Of a stretch of 64,000 nucleotides of DNA, positions 1-9,505 are shown in pieces (the first letter of the stretch is position 1; each line of letters starts with the position of its first letter). Position numbers and translations under genes: made by a program. Origin of the DNA: an uncultured Bacilli bacterium (GTDB lineage Bacteria; Bacillota_I; Bacilli_A; RF39; UBA660); NCBI GenBank assembly GCA_934130375.1, contig CAKOXW010000001.1, positions 496,001 to 560,000 of the forward strand, written 5' to 3'. The notes below the pieces were generated by a model. The model was not told the origin of the DNA and searched no databases. It saw only the letters and a program-made list of their open reading frames with translations.

Positions 1-1452
1 ATAAACATTGTAGCAATCATACCTTTGAAACATTCCATCTTTTCTTCCTAAATATTCAACATTACCAAAATTATCTATATGAACTTCATCTTTTGTTTTC
101 AAATATTTTTTACCATCTATTTCTATTGTATTTATAATATCGGTTCCATCAAGTTTTCCACATGTCATTGTATCTGAATTTAATAATAACTCTCCTTGTA
201 TTTCTTCTTTACCAACATCCTTAATTTCTCCGGATGAAGTTTTAATTTTTGCATTTATTCCAGGCATAATAACACCGGAAGAACCAATCTTGTTGTATCC
301 ATCTATTGTTACTATTGCACAACCTCCCATTTCTGATAGCCCATATCCTTTTGTTAAAGGAACAATAGAACCATGAGTTTTAAGAAAATAATTTATTTTA
401 ATCTCTTCTTCAATTGACATAGGACTTCCTCCAGTTGAAGCATATGTAAAATGAGATAAATCAATGTTTCTATATTTCTCATCATTAACCAAACTTAGCC
501 AACAAGCAGATGTTGCCAAAACGATATTTGGTTTATATTTAATCATATATTGACCAAAATCATTAGGATTAAACAATGGTATTTCTTGTAGTTCTAACCC
601 TTGTGATAAACCTAAATGAACAGTATTAACCGAACCGTATCCTGCAAAATATGGAATGAAATGTAACATTGTCATACCAGGTTGATAATTAAACTTAGAT
701 AATTCATAATGATTTACTAATGAATTTCTATTATGGTCAGTCAATGGTATCGGTTTTCCAATTCCAGTAGTCGTTCCAGAAGTATGAGTTATTAACGAAA
801 TAGAATTTTCATCTTTAATATCATCTCCAGTAGTTTTATCATAATTTATTTGTGAAAATTGAGTGTTTTTCATTGCATCTTCATATCTTACAACATATTT
901 ATTAAATTTATTACCAACATTTAATAATTGACTTAAATATTGATATTTTCTTGGCATCAAAGATGTGAAATTTTTATCGTGTACTACAAAAATATTCCTT
1001 ATTCCATATTCTTTAACTAATTCCTCGGCTTTTGAACCTACATTTTTTGCAAATAAGAGATCCAAAGAAATTATATCTGTAATTTTTTCATTTTCTATAT
1101 ATTTTCTTATTTGATCATAACCAATTGTAGGATCAGGAAATGACGCAATCGCACCCGTAATATCTGCACCATAATCAAAAGAATTCATTTTCATTATATT
1201 TGGCATAATCATCAAAACTCTAGAATTGTTTTCCTTAGTAATATCATAACCTGATAATGTTTTTGCTGTATTTTTCCAATCTTCAAATAATTCACCATAT
1301 GTTGTTTTAGAATTATCTTCACTAATGGCTATATTATCTAACCTATTAGCATTTTTTTCCTCAAGAAACTCCCAACTTTTTTGTGGTTTTATTTCTTTAT
1401 ATTCATCCCCTATTGTTTCTTTATAATGATCAAAAACATGTTTGTTTTCCAT
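1..1452 (-). CDS. AMP-dependent acyl-CoA synthetase/ligase-like enzyme (3' end outside window)
   Basis: Read directly from the minus strand: ATG at 1452, preceded by AGGAGGAG, and open to the window edge (484 codons seen). It belongs to the ANL adenylating superfamily: a phosphate-binding loop reads HTSGTTTGIGKPIPLTDHN near residues 260-280, the GYGLSEMGG motif (usual YGxTE) follows, and a later segment reads LKTKDEVHIDNFGNVEYLGR, matching the tGD...dG...GR core that contacts AMP. Family knowledge: these enzymes activate a carboxylate with ATP to an acyl-AMP and usually transfer it to CoA or a carrier protein. The substrate cannot be told from sequence, and the C-terminal swivel domain with its catalytic lysine lies beyond the window. 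It appears to be a single gene, separated from mltG by a terminator-like hairpin at 1565-1589. Confidence 0.85.
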   Translation of the reverse strand, partial: MENKHVFDHYKETIGDEYKEIKPQKSWEFLEEKNANRLDNIAISEDNSKTTYGELFEDWKNTAKTLSGYDITKENNSRVLMIMPNIMKMNSFDYGADITGAIASFPDPTIGYDQIRKYIENEKITDIISLDLLFAKNVGSKAEELVKEYGIRNIFVVHDKNFTSLMPRKYQYLSQLLNVGNKFNKYVVRYEDAMKNTQFSQINYDKTTGDDIKDENSISLITHTSGTTTGIGKPIPLTDHNRNSLVNHYELSKFNYQPGMTMLHFIPYFAGYGSVNTVHLGLSQGLELQEIPLFNPNDFGQYMIKYKPNIVLATSACWLSLVNDEKYRNIDLSHFTYASTGGSPMSIEEEIKINYFLKTHGSIVPLTKGYGLSEMGGCAIVTIDGYNKIGSSGVIMPGINAKIKTSSGEIKDVGKEEIQGELLLNSDTMTCGKLDGTDIINTIEIDGKKYLKTKDEVHIDNFGNVEYLGRKDGMFQRYDCYNVY

Positions 1453-1564
1453 ATACTCCTCCTACTATTTCAAATTATAACACAAGACACACAAAAAAAT
1501 ATTGTTAATTTACAATTTGTTAATAAAAATAACTACTTGTTTTAAATAATTTATAAAAAATATA

Positions 1565-1589
1565 AAAGAATTTCAACTAGAAATTCTTT
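1565..1589. terminator. Rho-independent terminator downstream of mltG
   Basis: Perfect 10-bp inverted repeat AAAGAATTTC/GAAATTCTTT with a 5-nt loop. It is flanked by T-rich sequence on both strands, so it may work in both directions. It separates mltG from the ligase gene. Confidence 0.6.
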
Positions 1590-1610
1590 TTATTATTGTA
1601 ATATAAACTA

Positions 1611-1635
1611 TTTAAGTCCTAAGAATACACATAAT
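1611..1635 (-). repeat. Dispersed 3'-flank repeat, copy 1 (diverged)
   Basis: On the minus strand this reads TATGTGTATTCTTAGGACTT, a diverged copy (one indel) of an element seen also at 13835-13860, 24803-24833 and 43193-43221. It lies immediately downstream of the mltG stop codon. All four copies are in the same orientation and directly follow a minus-strand gene. Confidence 0.45.
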
Positions 1636-1636
1636 A

Positions 1637-2710
1637 CTATCTACTTACTTCACACCATTTTCCTTGTTGTTGTAATTCGTTTATTTTACTTATAAACTCA
1701 TCATAAGTATTAGTAAAATATGTTTTACCACTACAATCTGCTATATAGAATAGATAAGTTGTATCTTCATATTCAATCGCACCAATTATAGAATCAAGTG
1801 ATGGGTTTGATATAGGTCCAATTGGAAGCCCCATCTTAGATAAACATCTTGTATTATAAGGACTAGAACAATTATTAAACTGTTCTATAGTTAATCCACC
1901 ATTTTTATAATCATCTAACTTATAAGCATAATAAGCAGTCATATCACTACCTAAAGACATACCATTTTTCATCCTATTTACTGATACTGATACCACTTTC
2001 TTTCTATCCGCACCAGGTAGAGATTCAGATTCTGCTATTGACGCTAAAGTAATTAATTCATGAATATTATAATTACTATTTTCAATTTCTTCTTTATAAG
2101 GACTTACTTTCTTATTAAACTCATTTAATAATGTAGTTATTATTGTATCTACACTAACATCTTTATTCATAAATTCATAAGTATCAGGAAATAAATAACC
2201 CTCTAATGGATAATATATACCTGTCTTTAATATATCATCAGTTAAAAACCAATATTTATCTATTAATTTCTTAGCATATTCCTTATCTTCAAATACTTTT
2301 ATAACATCCTCATACTTATTATTAGTATTATTACTAATTATTCTAGCAATACCTCTTACATTTAAACCTTCATTAAAAGTAATTCTTAAATTATATTTAT
2401 TAGTTACTTTACCATCATTTAAATATTTTAATATTTCTCTTGTATTCATAGATGTATTAAGTTCATAAATACCTGCTTGAAGATTATAATTAGAAAATTT
2501 TAAATATACTTTAGTAAAAAACTTACTTCTAATTAAATTATTTTCATCTAATATATTTATTATTTCATTCGCACTAGTACCATTTTTTATATTAATTTCT
2601 ACATTAGTCTTCTTATTATCTACTTTACTTAAATTAAATCCAAATACCCCTATTCCTATATTAATTATAACTATTAATATTATTAAAATCACTATTATTT
2701 TATTCTTCAT
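1637..2710 (-). CDS. mltG: Endolytic murein transglycosylase MltG
   Basis: MltG/YceG family, 357 aa. MltG cleaves nascent peptidoglycan glycan strands at the membrane and is thought to set strand length by acting as a terminase. Visible parts: an N-terminal membrane anchor (about residues 5-24), a LysM-like region, then the catalytic domain with LASIAESESLPGADRKKVVS (usual LASIvEkE; the Glu of this segment is the catalytic acid) and the NRMKNGMSLGSDMTAYYAYK region. The length is normal for the family. It ends next to a dispersed repeat and a terminator. RNase J lies upstream on the same strand with its own terminator in between, so mltG probably has its own promoter or depends on readthrough. 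Confidence 0.93.
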   Translation of the reverse strand: MKNKIIVILIILIVIINIGIGVFGFNLSKVDNKKTNVEINIKNGTSANEIINILDENNLIRSKFFTKVYLKFSNYNLQAGIYELNTSMNTREILKYLNDGKVTNKYNLRITFNEGLNVRGIARIISNNTNNKYEDVIKVFEDKEYAKKLIDKYWFLTDDILKTGIYYPLEGYLFPDTYEFMNKDVSVDTIITTLLNEFNKKVSPYKEEIENSNYNIHELITLASIAESESLPGADRKKVVSVSVNRMKNGMSLGSDMTAYYAYKLDDYKNGGLTIEQFNNCSSPYNTRCLSKMGLPIGPISNPSLDSIIGAIEYEDTTYLFYIADCSGKTYFTNTYDEFISKINELQQQGKWCEVSR

Positions 2711-2750
2711 TTACTTCACCTTACTTAGTATAACATATTTTCTTATAAAG

Positions 2751-2773
2751 AAAAAGAGGCTTTTATACCTCTT
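2751..2773 (-). terminator. Terminator overlapping the 3' end of the RNase J gene
   Basis: On the minus strand the hairpin AAGAGG-8 nt-CCTCTT is followed by TTTTTC. It overlaps the last codons of the RNase J gene and precedes mltG. Confidence 0.6.
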
Positions 2774-4406
2774 GTATTACAGTTATAATCATAGGCTTAC
2801 ATTCAGTTTCTAAATATAAGTATTTACCTACTTCATCTCTAATTGCATTTTTAATTTTATTAAATTCTACGTAATTATTATTAGTATTCTCAATTATTTT
2901 CTCTAAAGATATTCTCTCAATCTCTTTAATTAAATCTCCACTATCTTTAACATATACAAAACCTCTAGTTAATATAGAAGGTCCAGCAAGTACTTCCTTA
3001 GTCTTCTTATTTAATGTAGCACATACGACTACTATACCATTGTCACTAAGCATTTCTCTATCCTTAAGTACAAGTTCACCGATATCTTCTGTTGAAGTAC
3101 CATCTATCATTATATCATCAACTTTTATATGCTCGAAATTATTTTTCAACTCACCATTTTCAAAGCACACAACATCACCATTTAATTTAAGTAATATATT
3201 CTCTTTTGGAATACCTAATTTGCATGCGATATCAGCATTTGCAACTTGATATCTATATTCACCCATTATAGGAAAATAGTACTTAGGATTAATTAAATCA
3301 AGCATAAGCATTAAATCTTCAGAAGAAGCATGATAACTAATATTATTTTTAGATAATGTTACAACTTCCGCACCACATCTTGAAATACTATCAAAAATTC
3401 TAACAGCCGCTTTTTCAACAGAATCTGTAATAGAATCTAAGAAGAATACTGTGTCTGTACTTTTTATTTTTATATATTTATCATAACCATTCAATATTCT
3501 ATCAAGGTTAGCAAATGGTCTTTCATTATCAGAACTAGATAATATTACTGCATCTTTATCATTAAGATTAGATAAATCGCCAATTTGTTCTCTATTTATA
3601 AATAGATAATTATTATCAAGTAAATACTTAATTGTTACTTGAAGTGTTTTACCCATAATAATAATTTTTCTATGTGTTTTAGATACTTCATCAAATAGTT
3701 CTTGTAATCTACATACATTATATGAATATGTACTAAAAATTATTCTTCCTTCATTTCTAATTAAAGCTTCTTTTATAGTATTTGCAATTCTATGATTAGG
3801 AGATGTATATCCTTTTTTCTCTGCATACAAAGACTCACTTAATAAACATAAAACACCTTGTTTACCAACATACGCTAGTTTCCCAATATCTGTTTTAAAT
3901 GCACCTCTTCTAGTTGGATCAAATACAAAGTTACCAGTATATACAATCGCACCATCCTTGGTGTTTATAACGTATCCAACATTATCAGGTAGTGAATGTG
4001 TTAAATTAATTGGAAATATTGATATTTCACCAAAATTAATCTTTTTATGCGCAGAAATCTCTACTAGATTAGCATTATTAATTCCTACTTCACTTAACAT
4101 ATTTTTTATATAATCAATAGTAAACTTAGTACCATATATTTTAATACTAGGTATTTCTTCTACTATATTAGTAAGCGCTCCTATTTGTTCTGAATGTGGA
4201 TGAGATATAAATATACCTCTTACTTTTTTGATATTATCTTTTATATAACTATAATCAGGAATTATATAGTCAACTCCTAAAAACTTTTCATCTGCATACT
4301 TTAGTCCTGCTTCAAAAACAAAAATATTATCATCTATTTCAACTACATACATGTTTTTAGAATTTTCGTTTAATCCACCCAAACTAAAAATCTTTATTTT
4401 ACTCAT
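2763..4406 (-). CDS. Ribonuclease J family protein with degenerate active site (RNase J2-like)
   Basis: 547 aa, covering the metallo-beta-lactamase, beta-CASP and C-terminal domains of RNase J, the 5'-3' exo/endoribonuclease of Firmicutes RNA decay. The metal site is damaged. The usual HxHxDH motif reads SHPHSEQIGAL (third His and the Asp lost), and the region that in RNase J1 reads PVHGEYR is here PIMGEYR, losing another His. The beta-CASP SGHA-type motif is SYHASSED. B. subtilis RNase J2 is known to have a partly degenerate site and to act as a partner of J1, so a structural partner role is a reasonable inference; a true J1 should be encoded elsewhere. SD AGGAAG-type sequence precedes the ATG at 4406. 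Confidence 0.85.
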   Translation of the reverse strand: MSKIKIFSLGGLNENSKNMYVVEIDDNIFVFEAGLKYADEKFLGVDYIIPDYSYIKDNIKKVRGIFISHPHSEQIGALTNIVEEIPSIKIYGTKFTIDYIKNMLSEVGINNANLVEISAHKKINFGEISIFPINLTHSLPDNVGYVINTKDGAIVYTGNFVFDPTRRGAFKTDIGKLAYVGKQGVLCLLSESLYAEKKGYTSPNHRIANTIKEALIRNEGRIIFSTYSYNVCRLQELFDEVSKTHRKIIIMGKTLQVTIKYLLDNNYLFINREQIGDLSNLNDKDAVILSSSDNERPFANLDRILNGYDKYIKIKSTDTVFFLDSITDSVEKAAVRIFDSISRCGAEVVTLSKNNISYHASSEDLMLMLDLINPKYYFPIMGEYRYQVANADIACKLGIPKENILLKLNGDVVCFENGELKNNFEHIKVDDIMIDGTSTEDIGELVLKDREMLSDNGIVVVCATLNKKTKEVLAGPSILTRGFVYVKDSGDLIKEIERISLEKIIENTNNNYVEFNKIKNAIRDEVGKYLYLETECKPMIITVIQEV

Positions 4407-4531
4407 AAATTACTTCCTTTCTTTAAATAAAAAGACAACACGAAGAAATTATAACAAAAAAAAAAGAATTTGTAAATAGATTGATACTTATTTACAAGTC
4501 CTTTCATTTAAATATCTACTACCTATTCCTT

Positions 4532-5800
4532 TTAATTACTACTTGCCTTTAGTATATATGGTGTATCCACAGTTCCATTTCCACTCTCTATTAAGACGTT
4601 AGACTTAAGATATAAAGCGGGCGCAGCACCACCGGAGCCAGCAGCAAGGTTGTGGCCAGCACCCCCAAAACCATTCACAAACCAGGCATAGTAAGCACCA
4701 CTGGAGTTAGCATCAGGCGAAAGATACCATGTATCACCGCTTCTATACATCCAGTTATTGTTTATACATATGTAATTCTTTGAACTATCTTGTTTTTGCA
4801 TGTTTGTTTCACAATCTGCTTCACTACTTGCATATGCCCAGTCTGTTACATAAGGAAGTGCAATGTATCCAGTCCATGATGTAGTTCTTGTAACTGTATC
4901 ATTACAATAATCACCACTTGTACAAATTTTCCCTGTTTGCGTTCCTCTTTCTGCATTATAAAATGCAATTGTATCTGTCCTAGTTGCATATTCTACTGCA
5001 CCTATTGCCCATGTGTGATTATCTATCATACTTTTTGCATTTTCATTTAACGAAGCACTTGGACATGTTGTAGTTGCGTTATTTTGGCCATTATAACATG
5101 TAACAGTTGTTCCACCATAGTACATTGTATTTAAATATTCTTTTAAGTCTACTACACTCCACTCATTTACACCAAATCCACTATTTACAGTAGAATCTGA
5201 TGTATCCCATGATAAGTAACCTAATATATCTTTTCTAACTAATTTTACATTATTACCAAATACTCCTATTATTCTCCATAATTCATTATTAAATGATACA
5301 TAGTTATTAGGATTCTTTTCATAATATCTTATATTAGCATCAACAGTATTATCTTTTTTAAGATTATTAGTTGCTGCATCAGTATTATATAAATTAGTTA
5401 TAAATGCTACTGCAGTATTAGTTGATTCAGTTGATTCAACTGCACTTAAATTATCTTTTGTTCCATTAACTATTTTTAATCCTTCAAATTTACCTTTTCC
5501 TATAAGTGTAATCTTAGCATTACCACTTGCATCAAAATTTATTTCGCAACTTGCATAATCATCATTATTAATATTAGCAATATTACTACATTCTATTGGA
5601 TTATTATTACCTAGTACTTCATTCTCCATCTTCTTCTTTTCTGCTTACGATATTATTGTTTTTGCACTACTCTCGAATGATGCTTTTTTAGAATTTTTTA
5701 TTACATCAGTTATTCTTGGTACTGCAATAACTAGTATTACTGCAAGTATTACTATTACTGCAAGTAACTCCACTAATGTAAACCCTTTTTTCTTTTTCAT
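4532..5800 (-). pseudogene. Type IV pilin-like surface protein with DGR-type variable C-terminus, interrupted by an in-frame TAA
   Basis: The intact reading frame would start at ATG 5800 (SD AGGAGG) with a classical prepilin leader, MKKKKGFTLVELLAVIVILA, cleaved in this family between G and F before the E at +5. Codon 52 (5645-5647) is TAA where the paralogue at 22766-24208 has CAA (Gln). Downstream the frame runs on without interruption for 371 codons; an internal ATG at 5629 could restart a 365-aa protein lacking the leader, which would stay in the cytosol. The body shares the NNYVSFNxELWRIIGVFG domain and Cys pairs with the paralogue, and ends in a C-type-lectin-like tail rich in NNY codons. 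It has its own promoter at 5829-5857. A sequencing error at one base would restore the gene. Confidence 0.8.
4620..4720 (-). repeat. Orphan VR-like segment (not derived from the local TR)
   Basis: This segment sits where the variable repeat lies in the paralogous DGR target. It starts with the same TCGCCT and encodes SPDANSSGAYYAWFVNGFGG and on. Many codons are NNY (GGT, GCT, TAC, TTT, GGC, CAC, CTT), as expected from an AAY-rich template. Compared with the TR at 22274-22374 it differs at many C, G and T template positions, so that TR did not write it. Confidence 0.55.
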
Positions 5801-5828
5801 AAAATTATTCCTCCTATTTTATAGAAGT

Positions 5829-5857
5829 ATTATATCATGACCACCCTGCATAGTCAC
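5829..5857 (-). promoter_or_regulatory. Sigma-A-type promoter of the broken pilin gene
   Basis: On the minus strand: GTGACT, 17-nt spacer, TATAAT, about 30 nt before the SD and ATG at 5800. Confidence 0.6.
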
Positions 5858-5921
5858 TTTTTAATGGCTGCGTTTAACACTGCTTACACAATTTTACATG
5901 ATTATTATACAATTATTTAGT

Positions 5922-5954
5922 AAAAGGATGAAAAGAATAATCTTTCACCCTTTT
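5922..5954 (-). terminator. Terminator after the NodB-like gene
   Basis: On the minus strand AAAAGGGTGAAAG and CTTTTCATCCTTTT form a long stem (with G-T pairs) that ends in T residues, between the NodB-like gene and the pilin promoter. Confidence 0.55.
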
Positions 5955-5984
5955 GTTTTAATTAATAAAACTTATAATTTGAAT

Positions 5985-6800
5985 TTATTTACAAGTTCTT
6001 TCATTTAATAATTCATCTAAATAAACAATACTAAAACCCTTCTTATTAGCAAAATCTATAATATTTTTAATTAAACTAATATTAGTTTCATCAACATAAA
6101 TAATACTACCATTATCTATTTTAGATTTAATATCATACACATTATTTTTAGTTAATATTAAACTAGGATTAATAGTATGCATCCTATTCTTACTACATAT
6201 ATCAAGATTATCTTTATTTTGATTTAAATTAATACAATAAGTTGGCTTATTATAACTATCAGTAATAACATCATTTACCCACTCAATAGTAATATCATCA
6301 TAATTTCTACTATTACCACCATTATATACCTTAGCATTCTTAGGCATATCTATACTACCATTATCAAGCATACTTGCATCTAAAAATACATTTAACTTTA
6401 TATTATATTTACTTAATTCACTAACACTATTACTAATATATACTACTATAGATATATTTCTATTTACATTATTACCACCAACTATATAGTAATTATAAAT
6501 ATTTCTTAAAGATTTACTAGGTATTACATCCTTGTACTTCAAAAGAGTATCCCTATATTCATTAACCATCTTCATTGCTTCGTAACTCTTAGTAACATCA
6601 ACACTACAACCAATTACACCTTGTTCTATTACGTTACCATCTATTTTAGCATCAATACTTTCTATATTAGTTACTTCCATAGTTCTAATTTTCTTCATAA
6701 TAGGATCCTTAGCCTTAACAATGTTAGCAACCTTATTTGTATACACAAAACTAAGTACAAACATTAAAGTAATTAATCCATACTCTATACATTTTTTCAC
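5985..6800 (-). CDS. Exported NodB/polysaccharide-deacetylase-like protein, probably non-catalytic
   Basis: 271 aa with one N-terminal hydrophobic segment (about residues 8-26), so anchored in or exported through the membrane. The C-terminal third has the layout of the NodB homology domain end: NGSIIYVDETNISLIKNIID followed by KKGFSIVYLDELLNE, like the pGsIilfH...L..ii..lk.kGy.fvtl.ell ending of deacetylases. The His after the GSII segment is replaced (IYVDE) and I see no clear metal-binding DD or HxxxH motif, so catalysis is doubtful. It lies just downstream of ezrA on the same strand (34 bp gap), so possibly co-transcribed with the cell-division gene. Function unknown. Confidence 0.55.
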   Translation of the reverse strand: MKKCIEYGLITLMFVLSFVYTNKVANIVKAKDPIMKKIRTMEVTNIESIDAKIDGNVIEQGVIGCSVDVTKSYEAMKMVNEYRDTLLKYKDVIPSKSLRNIYNYYIVGGNNVNRNISIVVYISNSVSELSKYNIKLNVFLDASMLDNGSIDMPKNAKVYNGGNSRNYDDITIEWVNDVITDSYNKPTYCINLNQNKDNLDICSKNRMHTINPSLILTKNNVYDIKSKIDNGSIIYVDETNISLIKNIIDFANKKGFSIVYLDELLNERTCK

Positions 6801-6834
6801 TTAAACCACCATTAAATAATATTAAAAAGAACTC

Positions 6835-8556
6835 TTATTTAGAATTCTTTTCATAATAATTTAATAATTTTTTATAAATACCTGGCTCAACTAAGTCCAT
6901 AGTATTTAAAGTTAATTCTAAAGATTTCCTATATTCACCTTTAATAAATAACATTTCAGACTTATTTAAACCCTCATCAACATATTGCTTTCTACATCTA
7001 AATCTATTACCATACACAATCGCTGTTTCAGCAAGCATAGCAGTCTTAATAATTTCATTACTTGTATTATTAAGTTTAAATACTAAATCACGAGCAGTAT
7101 CAACTCTAGTATTTAAAGTATCAATATTAATTGGTTTCTTATCAAGTTCTTTATTTACTTCTCTTACTGCTTCAATCGCTTCTTTTAACTGAACAAAATA
7201 ATAATCAGGTACGATTGGAAGCTTATATTCCCTAATCTTATTTTTAGCATCATCTAAAAGAGTATTCATATCATTAAGTTGCTCTCTTGCTCTCTTTTCA
7301 TCTTCCTGCATTGTACCAATAGATTGCATATAAACATCTATCTTTTCTTCTATTTTAGATAGTTTTATAACCAACAATTCAAGTTCCTTATTTAGTCTAG
7401 TATAAGGAAAACTAACTGTTTTAGTAGCGTTATACAAATTAGAAAAATCTTCATCAAGAATACCTAACTCAGAAGATAATATATCTAATTCCTTAATCTT
7501 ATCATCACCAAGTTTATAATTGTATTTCGCATCTACTACCTTGCCATACAACTTATTCATAATATCATTAATTTTCTTAACCTTAGATTTAAATAATGTT
7601 ACAGAATCCTCATATTCTTTTCTAGCAATTTTTTCTTTTTCAAAATCATTAAATACAGAATCCGTATACTCAAGAATAGTTCTTAATTCAAATAAAACAT
7701 CCTCAAGATTTAAAACCCTAACCTTAGACATTGCAACATTTAACTTCTTATTAATTTCTTCAATATTATATTCAATATTTAAATAATCAAGTTGAAAACC
7801 TCTTCTAACCATATTTTCATATGTACTCTTCATTTCAACTAAACGCTTGGGTATCAAAGTAAGTGCCATCGCAACTATAGGAGGAACTTCATCAATAATT
7901 GTTTCAAAATGTTTAATCAAAGTTTCAAGAGCACTTACAAGTTTATTTACAGAAACATAATCTTGTTTTTCCATTAATATTTCAAACTCTTGAAATCTTT
8001 TTTCAATAGTTTCAATTTGTAAATCAATAGTCTTATCAATTGGAACATAAGTATTCTTACTAGTATTATATATTCTAATTGCTTCTCTAAATCTTTCTTT
8101 AAGCAAAGTAATCTTAGCTCTATTATTTTCTTCACATAAAGTTATTTCTCTAATCTCATCATATATTTTATTCTTTAAACCTTTTGCTTCTAACAATTTA
8201 ATCTCAAGATTAATTCTTTTTAACGTATAGTTTTTATAGTCCTTTTGATCAAGCAAAAAATCAGCATCGATAATCATATCATTAATCTCTTTTTCAAGAT
8301 TATCTTTCATACTATCAATTTCACTTTTCCATACATTGTATTTATCTTTTATTGCTTTATTCCTAGATAATTCCTCTACTTTCTTAAGTTCAGTCATAAT
8401 AGGGGCATCTATAAGTTCATTTTTCTCTATATCATAATTACTTACTTCTTTTTTATATTTATTCTTAGTGTAATATTGTATTAAATTAAGCACAATAACA
8501 ATACATAATATAGCAATGATATAATAAGTTATAATCATAAGTACAAGTTCATTCAT
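6835..8556 (-). CDS. ezrA: Septation ring formation regulator EzrA
   Basis: 573 aa with one N-terminal membrane segment (about residues 3-24) followed by a long spectrin-like coiled-coil cytoplasmic part, the architecture and length of EzrA. In Firmicutes EzrA binds FtsZ and limits Z-ring formation away from mid-cell. The placement next to rpsD, divergently oriented, matches the ezrA/rpsD/tyrS neighbourhood of Bacillus and supports the call. SD AGGAGTGG-type sequence precedes ATG 8556. Confidence 0.88.
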   Translation of the reverse strand: MNELVLMIITYYIIAILCIVIVLNLIQYYTKNKYKKEVSNYDIEKNELIDAPIMTELKKVEELSRNKAIKDKYNVWKSEIDSMKDNLEKEINDMIIDADFLLDQKDYKNYTLKRINLEIKLLEAKGLKNKIYDEIREITLCEENNRAKITLLKERFREAIRIYNTSKNTYVPIDKTIDLQIETIEKRFQEFEILMEKQDYVSVNKLVSALETLIKHFETIIDEVPPIVAMALTLIPKRLVEMKSTYENMVRRGFQLDYLNIEYNIEEINKKLNVAMSKVRVLNLEDVLFELRTILEYTDSVFNDFEKEKIARKEYEDSVTLFKSKVKKINDIMNKLYGKVVDAKYNYKLGDDKIKELDILSSELGILDEDFSNLYNATKTVSFPYTRLNKELELLVIKLSKIEEKIDVYMQSIGTMQEDEKRAREQLNDMNTLLDDAKNKIREYKLPIVPDYYFVQLKEAIEAVREVNKELDKKPINIDTLNTRVDTARDLVFKLNNTSNEIIKTAMLAETAIVYGNRFRCRKQYVDEGLNKSEMLFIKGEYRKSLELTLNTMDLVEPGIYKKLLNYYEKNSK

Positions 8557-8632
8557 AATACCACTCCTATTCTATATTCTATTTTAACACATTTTTCTAC
8601 AATTTAGAACATATTTTTTAATTATTTAATAC

Positions 8633-8661
8633 TTGACTAAATTTAAATTAAATATTATAAT
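8633..8661 (+). promoter_or_regulatory. Sigma-A promoter of rpsD
   Basis: TTGACT at 8633-8638, a 17-nt spacer and TATAAT at 8656-8661. Transcription would start near 8668, giving a leader of about 160 nt before rpsD. Confidence 0.8.
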
Positions 8662-8667
8662 ACATAT

Positions 8668-8828
8668 GCTTTAAACATTTTTAAGCAGCACTGTATTATA
8701 AGTTATAATGCGTTTATTTGAAATATATTAGTAGTTAAACTGCTTTTAACGAACATTTAATAAACACCCTATAATAAATAGTATGGTCTATTGTTTTAAG
8801 TAAAAAACAAAAGAAAGGAGAAAATGTT
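8668..8828 (+). promoter_or_regulatory. Long rpsD 5' leader, probable S4 autoregulatory region
   Basis: About 160 nt untranslated RNA between the promoter and the rpsD SD (AAAGGAG at 8814-8820). Firmicutes rpsD genes are known to carry a structured leader bound by S4 for feedback control. The position and length fit. I could not verify the pseudoknot fold by eye. Confidence 0.45.
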
Positions 8829-9431
8829 ATGTCTAGATACACAGGACCTGCTTATAAGAAAAGTCGTAGAATTGGTATTTCAGCATTAGAAACTGGTAAA
8901 GAATTAGTTAAGAAACCTTATGGACCAGGACAACATGGTAATGGTAGAAAAGGTAAATTATCTAACTACGGTGTTCAATTAGTTGAAAAACAAAAATTAA
9001 GATTTACTTATGGTATAAGTGAAAAACAATTAAGAAAGATTTTCGAAAAGGCTGGAAAATTAAAAGGTATTCATGGTGAGAATATGTTCAAGTTACTTGA
9101 AAGTAGACTTGATAACATAGTTTACAGAATGGGTATTGCATCTACAAGAAGAGCTGCAAGACAATTCGTTAACCATGGACACGTTGCAGTTAACGGTGTG
9201 AAAGTTGATATTCCATCTTTCCAAGTTAAACCAGGAGACGTTGTATCAGTAAGAGAAAATTCAAAAGAACATAAAGCAATGAAAGAAACTCTTGAAAATA
9301 TTACAAGAAATGTTGACTATGTTTCATTTGATAAGAATAAACTTGAAGGAACTTATATAAGATATCCAGAAAGAAATGAATTAACTTCTGATATTAACGA
9401 ATCATTAGTAGTAGAATTCTACAATAAGTAA
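8829..9431 (+). CDS. rpsD: 30S ribosomal protein S4
   Basis: 200 aa, full length. S4 is a primary 16S rRNA binding protein that starts assembly of the 30S body, and in Firmicutes it represses its own gene. It has the N-terminal MSRYTGPAYKKSRRIG segment and the S4 RNA-binding domain (about residues 90-155, with RLDNIVYRMGIASTRRAARQ and the FVNHGHVAVNG hairpin). Strong SD AAAGGAG. A single-gene transcript with its own promoter and terminator, and one of the few plus-strand genes here. In Bacillus tyrS lies next to it; here an accessory island separates them. Confidence 0.97.
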   Translation: MSRYTGPAYKKSRRIGISALETGKELVKKPYGPGQHGNGRKGKLSNYGVQLVEKQKLRFTYGISEKQLRKIFEKAGKLKGIHGENMFKLLESRLDNIVYRMGIASTRRAARQFVNHGHVAVNGVKVDIPSFQVKPGDVVSVRENSKEHKAMKETLENITRNVDYVSFDKNKLEGTYIRYPERNELTSDINESLVVEFYNK

Positions 9432-9436
9432 TATTA

Positions 9437-9462
9437 AAAAGAACCAAAAACGGTTCTTTTTT
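9437..9462 (+). terminator. rpsD terminator
   Basis: AAGAACC-5 nt-GGTTCTT followed by TTTT, just after the rpsD stop. Confidence 0.8.
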
Positions 9463-9472
9463 ACATAATAAA

Positions 9473-9505
9473 AAGGAATATAAAACCGCAAGTTTTATAT
9501 TCCTT
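9473..9505 (-). terminator. Terminator of the sigma-like regulator gene
   Basis: Long perfect stem AAGGAATATAAAAC/GTTTTATATTCCTT with a short loop and a following T-run on the minus strand. It overlaps the 3' end of the gene. Confidence 0.7.

Noticed and set aside
4620..4720. Second VR written by the TR at 22274-22374
   Set aside because: Differences include many non-adenine template positions (for example AAT to AAC, GTC to GTG, AAC to TAT), so the local TR cannot be the source.
5645..5647. Recoding or readthrough of the in-frame TAA in the pilin-like gene
   Set aside because: TAA is the commonest normal stop here and the paralogue has CAA at this site; a point mutation is the simpler explanation.
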